Of a DNA stretch of 64,000 bases, positions 58,731-64,000 are shown piece by piece. Origin of the DNA: Aspidiotus rigidus (Eukaryota > Arthropoda > Insecta > Hemiptera > Diaspididae); contig JAVHKY010000027.1 in assembly GCA_035079385.1 (NCBI GenBank), forward strand, positions 1,178,001 through 1,242,000, in the 5' to 3' direction. A program made the translations under genes and the position numbers. The notes below the pieces were generated by a model, which worked only from the letters and a program-made list of their open reading frames with translations, was not told where the DNA came from and did not search any database. Each line of letters starts with the position of its first letter. Within the stretch, counting starts at the first letter, position 1.

Positions 58731-61205
58731 ATATTCATACAAAATCACTATCTAGAGCAGAGCTTCACGAAGTAATTTGAGGGATTTTCTAGAATCCTTC
58801 TTCATCAAAGATCAGTAGAAAGAAGTGGTGGTGGAGGGGGGTGGGGGGTGGGGGGCGGCGGCTAGGTTTTGAAAATCTCTGATATCGTCGTTTCCTAGAA
58901 CGACACCATACGAAAAGCTTTTGTTGTCTCGAAAACAGTTGCGCTGGGGCGCTTTGCTTTTCATCGCATTGTAACGAAGGGTGTCTTTTATTGAAATAAT
59001 GAAACATTCTGAAGAATGAAGTAACAACGGAGCATTATGGAGATGGAATGCCAAATCCATGCATCTTACCAGCAAGTTGGGAGGTATGGTTAAGCGTAAT
59101 GTCATGTAAAACGTCTTAATTCAGAAACGCCGGCTGCGTTGGCTTGAATGATTGAGTAGCACCTGTCTATGACGAATTCGGGAAGTCAATGGTAAGAAAG
59201 AAAAAAAAGAAGACACAAGGAAGGTCTCTCAATCAATCGTTACAAAATTAAGGCTTCCTCGGTCACAGCATAGGGTAACAATGATATCCGATTTGCAGAA
59301 CGTTCATTTACCTCTTAAAACTAACAATGAAATATTTCCATCAAAACATTTGCACAAAAACCAACTTTGGAACGTTGATCCATCCGCAACTGTTAATAAG
59401 TAATATAATCCCGAGCCATTGGCACAAACCTGGAGCCAACTCATCAATCCAGACAGAGCAGATAGATTTCTTGGGGCAAGAGATAGTGAGTTAGCTTTTT
59501 TCACAGGAGACAAACGTGATCGCTAATAGGGAAATACCCTTTTTCACCATCGACCACAAAACGCATCTCTTGCCCACAAAAAACGGTTGCATTAACTTTG
59601 AAGAGGGAACTAATGCAGGATCTCAAGCACTAAAGGAGCCTAAAGAGATGTGTTTTGTTTTTGGCTAGTTCAAAATCTCGTTTTGTGTTGTTTCTTCGTA
59701 CATACAGCTGTAAAATTATATTTGGGATACTTAATAGTATAAATATACTAGTGTGGGACTTCTATCAGTCATCATCCGAGCATCAGTAAAATGGAAGAAT
59801 ACGTACTGTACCATGCTAAGACGATTGAGAAATATTACTCCATCAACGAAAAAAAGGGAAAAGAAAGTTTACGTACACATAAAGACGGACCAACTAACTG
59901 AATGAGAATAAAAGAGGATGAAGGAAGAGGGAGAAAAAAAAGATACGCGACGGTCGTAAAAAGTTTAAACAAAATATTTCAGAAATCTGTTCAAGTTGTT
60001 GGCAAAAGGAGTAATAAAAATTGTGATTGCGATAATTCGGGCAATACGCGACTAGTAGCAGCAGCAACATCGGTAATGCTTTTATATGCGGTGGGGAAAC
60101 GCATGAGTAAAATTAGCGAAACGATGAGCGCTTATTAACGCCGTCGACCGCGCGATACGACCAGAAGTTCATTTAGAAGTCGTCAATGCTACAAGTACTG
60201 TCTTGTGCAGCGAACTTACGCAGAACTACTGTTCTACGTATTGGTAGTACTCGTGATACTCGTCTCGTCTTTATGGTACCGGAGCTGAGAGAACTCATTG
60301 CCTATAATTTGTCCACAAAACGTTCGCCAGCTTGATTCTGCGATAGTACCGTATTTGCGGTTATTCCTAAATAACCATCATTTAGATTATTTCTATCTAG
60401 GAAAATTTCACACAATAATAATTTATCGTCGCCGCAACGTACAACTTTTTATTGGGGATGAAACTTTCACGTGTAACAATACATTGTACAGCTATACTAG
60501 GCATCGTAAAATTTTACTTCGCTCGCCAAAACGATCAGTAGCAGTAAAAGCAAATACGTAGTACGTAATCATGTCGTCGTTCAGTCCTTTGAAGTCCAAC
60601 GGATATGGTCAAGAGTACGGGGGAGGGTATTCGTCCGTTTACAGTTTCTTTTGTACAATAGCTGGCAGAATATAGATTGCTAGGAAACCAAGAAGTTGTG
60701 AATTCGAAATTATTGGGGCGTTAATATCGTATGTTCATGAGGAGAAATGAAGAAAGAAAATCAGTAAATTGTGATCATCATTATTGAAAATTATCACGTA
60801 CAGGCGAAAGCAAAAACTTGTGGACTTTTGCACTCCTGATTAAAAAAGGAGGAAAAAAATTTAGAGGCAATTGCAAACTTTGCCCTCGCGGAAAAGAGCT
60901 AGTCTAATTTTTTTTTTCTCTATGTTTATAAGAGGAAACTTATTAGTCTCTGAGATGTAATACATATACATTTGATGAAATATTTATCATGTGATACGAT
61001 ACTGAACAGTAAAAATTTCCTAAAAGCTCCCTTTGAACTTGATGTAGCCTAGAAAAATTCCTATAATTTAACCTAGATAAATTACTTGTAGCCCAGACAA
61101 ATTCTTCCAACTTGAATTGATGACAGTTCTTCCTCATACATAAGCATAGCTTGATGAATAAAAGATGTTGATAAGTGCGGATGATCACGAAGATATAGGT
61201 AAGGA
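58731..61205. other. No gene recognised
   Basis: G-rich tract at 58830-58862. The basic 78-codon frame at 59902-60138, with a hydrophobic stretch (RLVAAATSVMLLYAVG), lies in CpG-containing DNA and might be coding, but no family is recognised. Nothing else identified. Confidence 0.3.
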
Positions 61206-61224
61206 TAGAAAAGGACGCATTGAT

Positions 61225-61680
61225 TAACGCAAACAGGGAACCTGTTTAATGGGGGTTTCTTTGTTTCTAAATACAGATTAAACTTTGCTTGACGCCACCT
61301 TGGAGTTTGAGCTTGAAAGTCTTTCCAAGTCTCAATATTCGAAATTTCTCCAAGTCCCCCTCCTATCATAGATAGCTCGGAGGTCGAAATTTTTCCAAGT
61401 ACCCCATTTATCGTATACATAGGTTGGAGGAAAAATTTTGACAGGGAACCTGTGGTTTTTTGAAAAATTTGGCGTACGCTGTGTGCCGTTTGGTGTCTAA
61501 CAAAAATTCACCTACTCTAATGAAGTTGACTCTCGAGCCCATAATATATGGTAAGAGAAGACTTGGAAAAATTTGGGTTTCAAGCTATAATATGAGGACT
61601 TGAAAAAATGTTGATTCTCGGGCCGTAATATATCTTAAGAGGGACACAGAAAAATTCCTGCTTTCAGGCTATGCCGGGTG
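61225..61680. repeat. Family A termini and B units
   Basis: CAGGGAACCTGTTTAATGGG at ~61231 and ACAGGGAACCTGTGG at ~61440 flank two inverse B units (CCAAGTCCCCCTCCTATCAT, GGTCGAAATTTTTCCAAGT). The sequence after the second (TTTTTTGAAAAATTTGGCGT, GTGTGCCGT) matches 515-560 near the left end of the window. Confidence 0.6.
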
Positions 61681-61685
61681 GATTC

Positions 61686-62191
61686 GAAAGATGTTACCAG
61701 TTAAATAAGATTCTGGGCTAAATTCCGAAACGTTAGTTGTATACTTCACATCTAAGAAATTTGTATCTCAATTTCATCTTCAATTTGCGCCTCTACCCAA
61801 CTTTCTACGACTTTTTTGAGCCAAGTTATGGCCCAATACGTGACGAAAATTGACCTTTTTGCCAAAATTCTCAAAAATTAAAAATCGTTTAAATATCCAT
61901 ATTTTACTTGATACGAAAGTGAAATTTAACGCTCATTCCGAAAAAAAAATACCTGAATAATCCTATGAAGCCTGAAAATGGGGAAATTTTCAATTTCTTA
62001 CTTCGGAAATCTTGGCAAATTGGTGAATTTTTGGCACATTATGATCCGTAAGTCGGCTCAAAAAAGTCGTAAAACGTTGAGTAGGGGCGCAAATTGACGA
62101 TAAAATTAAGATACAAATTTCATTTAACGTTTCGCATATTTCCGCTAGAATTAATTTAGTGCCAACTTCCATTTAACAGTTCACATCTTTC
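61686..62191. mobile_element. ~506-bp foldback element
   Basis: Outer ends GAAAGATGT and ACATCTTTC open inverted arms of roughly 150 bp. Strong blocks are AATTTGTATCT.AATTT.ATC, TCAATTTGCGCC.CTAC and CGACTTTTTTGAGCC, pairing with their inverses at 62050-62125. The middle (61860-62000) is unpaired. No ORF, no clear target duplication. It lies directly upstream of Penelope element 5. Confidence 0.65.
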
Positions 62192-62327
62192 TGGTGTACA
62201 CGGTATACACTATGATACAAGGGTCTCAGAATAACTAAAGACTCTTCAAGGTTTCCATTTGAATTCTCAATACCAACCCCGATTCGACTAATATCCTAAT
62301 TGTGTGGTCAGGAATTATTTTAGATAA

Positions 62328-63117
62328 GTGGACCTATTCCCTTTAGAAATGAATACGATGAATGAGAGCATCCAATTTACAGTGGAAAACGGCAATGAGA
62401 CCATCAACTATTTGGACCTTGCACTCACACTGGAGAACAACAGGATGGAATACAACATCTACAGGAAGCCGACTCATACGGACACCACCATTCTAAATTA
62501 CTCCAACCACCACCCCAGGCACTGTTGGCCGCAATTCAGAACTACTGCTATCGAGCAATTTCTGTCCTCAAGAATAACAAAAAGAAGAAGAAAGCAATCG
62601 AGATAGTAAAGCAGATCGCAGAAGCTAATGGCTACCATAGAGGTGTGGCGGAGGGAGTCTTTGGGAAAATGGAAACAAATGAAGCGACCCACGATAGCAC
62701 AGTGAGAAAGTACTCCAGATCGATACCATAAATAGGAAGTAGGAAGATGACAAAGGTGTTCAATGGCTATTATGTAAATATGTGGTGATCCATAATAACC
62801 CTCCCATGGTGAAGAGAATCAGCAATGACCAGACGGAAGAAAAGAATAAGGAAAGCTTGAGCGGTGGGTACAAGCTCAGTTGTGAGCAACGCGGGGGCAT
62901 CTACATTGGCGAGACTGGAAGAAATTTGGAGCACGAAAAGTCAAGGGAGAAAGAAGATGGCAAGTCACTGTTTGGTAAACACTGTAACGAAGAACATCAA
63001 AATGGAGAAGAAATATTTGAAATAATACATGTAGAGAATCGCACAACTCTGGGAACAAATGGAGATCGCAAAAGCAAAGAGAAAAAAAAAGCCACCCTCT
63101 TGAACAATGCAATGTAG
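62328..63117 (+). pseudogene. Penelope-like RT thumb plus GIY-YIG endonuclease, frameshifted
   Basis: Frame one reads ESIQFTVENGNETINYLDLA then RMEYNIYRKPTHTDTTI, the 'I.FLDL...Y.IYRKPT.TDT' block that closes the Penelope RT. From ~62525 another frame gives LKNNKKKKKAIEIVKQIAEA-NGY. From 62782 a third gives YKLSCEQRGGIYIGETGRNL, with GIY-type Gly-Gly and intact YIGETGR, then KSLFGKHCNEEHQNGEEIFE (His/Asn region) and IIHVENRTTLG. GETGR is the commonest form of this motif in Penelope endonucleases. At least two frameshifts. Confidence 0.88.
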
Positions 63118-63240
63118 GTAATCACATTTAACAGCGAAAAATCATTCGGGCTTGCGATTGGACGAGAGAAGAAGAACAGAACTGACCAATAAGATAGTAG
63201 GAAACCAGATAGCCGATAGAATCGCAGCAATTAAGTCAAC

Positions 63241-63358
63241 AGAGTGAACCAATCACGAAGTAGCACGTTATAGCCAATAAGAACACAGTGTCATACCCAA
63301 GAGTGAACCAATCACAACACAGCATTGTTCCAGCCAATAAGATAACATTGTTATACTA
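63241..63358 (+). repeat. Tandem ~59-bp duplication with CCAAT boxes
   Basis: Two units, AGTGAACCAATCAC...AGCCAATAAG at 63243 and 63302. Each has two CCAAT pentamers; further ATTGG/CCAAT copies lie at 63158-63190. It sits in the 3' sequence of Penelope element 5, where a promoter could be expected if the element forms tandem copies. Confidence 0.7.
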
Positions 63359-63402
63359 TACTCGTAAAAACTTATGTTTGAGAGCTTGTTCTTCTGTTGC
63401 GA

Positions 63403-63443
63403 TACAACTGATGATGGGGTGACACCCGAAAGTACTCTTGTAA
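63403..63443 (+). ncRNA. Hammerhead-ribozyme-like motif in Penelope 3' region
   Basis: Core CTGATGA (63408-63414), a GGGT/ACCC hairpin ending at 63427, and GAAA (63428-63431). Then G-TA-C, TC and TTGTA, where TTGTA can pair with TACAA just before CTGATGA. This fits a minimal type I hammerhead with a one- to two-pair stem III and predicted cleavage after the TC. Two unpaired bases (TG) before stem II depart from the ideal and may reduce activity. Hammerheads are known in Penelope-like elements; activity here is inference. Confidence 0.5.
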
Positions 63444-63489
63444 AAGCACCTAGTAAAGTAGAATTGTACAATTGAAAAACTTTTTCAAC

Positions 63490-63605
63490 CATAGAATAGG
63501 TTCCCAGGGTTCTTCCTTTAACTTCGTTAAAAAAGCAAGTCCCTCTCTTATCATATGTATTTGGCTCAAGGGTCGAAATTTTTCCATGTCCCACGTTTTG
63601 CCGAA
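63490..63605 (+). repeat. Family A terminus plus B unit
   Basis: ATAGAATAGGTTCCCAGGGT, CTTCGTTAAAAAAGC, then CTCTCTTATCAT..GGTCGAAATTTTTCCA: the same junction as at 780-870 but with the order of A and B swapped. Confidence 0.55.
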
Positions 63606-63661
63606 TAGCAACCGGTATTTTTCTTCAAATTATTCCCCCGTTTCCCAGAACCGCAGTATAG

Positions 63662-63871
63662 AGAACGAGAGCTGAGGCTACATATCATGGCCATCTTCGC
63701 AAACACAGAAGAATTTTAAATAGAATTCAGAATTTTGGAAATGCTGTGCCGCTAGAATATCGATTCGTGGAAAAACGTGCCGTGAATGTAAGGAAGGTTG
63801 ATAAACACTGGGCTAGATTCATCAAAAAAGATTTTCCTATTCAATTACCATTCTGTCAATATAATAATTAG
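63662..63871 (+). CDS. Possible terminal exon, unidentified
   Basis: 69 open codons ending TAG, no internal ATG, immediately after a TAG that could be a splice acceptor (GTATAG|AG; a pyrimidine tract lies ~25 bases upstream). It reads HRRILNRIQNFGNAVPLEYR then VDKHWARFIKKDFPIQLPF. Composition is protein-like but no family is recognised, and the length is within chance. Confidence 0.2.
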   Translation, partial: RTRAEATYHGHLRKHRRILNRIQNFGNAVPLEYRFVEKRAVNVRKVDKHWARFIKKDFPIQLPFCQYNN

Positions 63872-64000
63872 CTTAAATACAGAGTGGAACTTTTTGAAAA
63901 TTGTCTGGATTTTTAAAAGCTCCCTCATCAATAATTGATAGACGATAAGCTTCGGTTAAATTCTTTTCTCTCATTATGTTCACGGTACGCAGGCCACATT
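63872..64000. other. No gene recognised
   Basis: Short unassigned stretch at the window edge. Confidence 0.3.

Larger units (their letters stand above)
62328..63480 (+). mobile_element. Penelope-like element 5, 3' half with ribozyme-like tail
   Basis: RT thumb, linker, GIY-YIG endonuclease and 3' sequence in the normal order but in different frames. Its proteins differ from copies 1-4, so it is another lineage. The 3' part carries a ~59-bp tandem duplication with CCAAT boxes and a hammerhead-like motif. It is followed at ~63490 by a family A terminus. Confidence 0.85.

Noticed and set aside
1..64000. tRNA genes, CRISPR arrays, bacterial-type operons or phage
   Set aside because: No cloverleaf with a GGTTCGAATCC-type arm, no regular spacer arrays, and all recognisable coding relics are eukaryotic transposons.

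Overview
The window looks like intergenic or intronic DNA of an arthropod nuclear genome, most likely an insect. It is AT-rich but keeps many CpG-containing stretches. It has microsatellites, no operon-like gene packing, and relics of animal transposon classes: Penelope-like elements with GIY-YIG endonucleases, Jockey- and R1-type non-LTR elements, and hAT-like MITEs. A narrower placement (for example Hymenoptera) would be a guess. I found no intact, recognisable host gene, and no tRNA, rRNA or CRISPR array.

Layout. 0-3.3 kb is a nest of one dispersed repeat ('family A') mixed with a ~58-bp minisatellite-like unit ('family B'). Two different hAT-type MITEs have landed in separate copies of A, and a 133-bp foldback follows. 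5.6-6.6 kb is a ~1-kb block dense in GTCGA...TCGAC motifs, seen again at 21.0-21.6 kb (inverted) and 55.4-56.4 kb. 9.1-9.7 kb holds an unusually long ORF of unknown identity. 10.2-11.8 kb is a 5'-truncated R1-type element. 17-19.2 kb holds more A/B repeats. 21.6-24.55 kb is a decayed Jockey-type element whose ORF1 zinc-knuckle region is split by a 406-bp MITE. 26.7-29.1 kb holds a dispersed repeat, an endonuclease-domain scrap, and the best Penelope-like copy, preceded by an inverted copy of its own 3' end.

More Penelope-like relics lie at 34.2-35.0, 38.1-39.4 (minus strand), 43.5-44.1, 48.96-49.1 and 62.3-63.5 kb. The last has a hammerhead-ribozyme-like motif downstream of its endonuclease. 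A repeat family ('X'), one copy of which carries a secreted-protein-like ORF, occurs at 30.4, 40.8-41.5, 44.2 and 54.8 kb. 57.6-58.7 kb is a complete 1.1-kb DNA transposon with 268-bp inverted arms, an 8-bp target duplication and one ORF spanning arm to arm.

Every recognised retroelement ORF is broken by frameshifts or stops, so these are fossils. The DNA transposon at 57.6 kb and the MITE at 22 kb look youngest, because their arms and target duplications are still exact. Stretches between these features are noted as showing nothing recognisable. Homology and motif calls are read by eye; no search was run.
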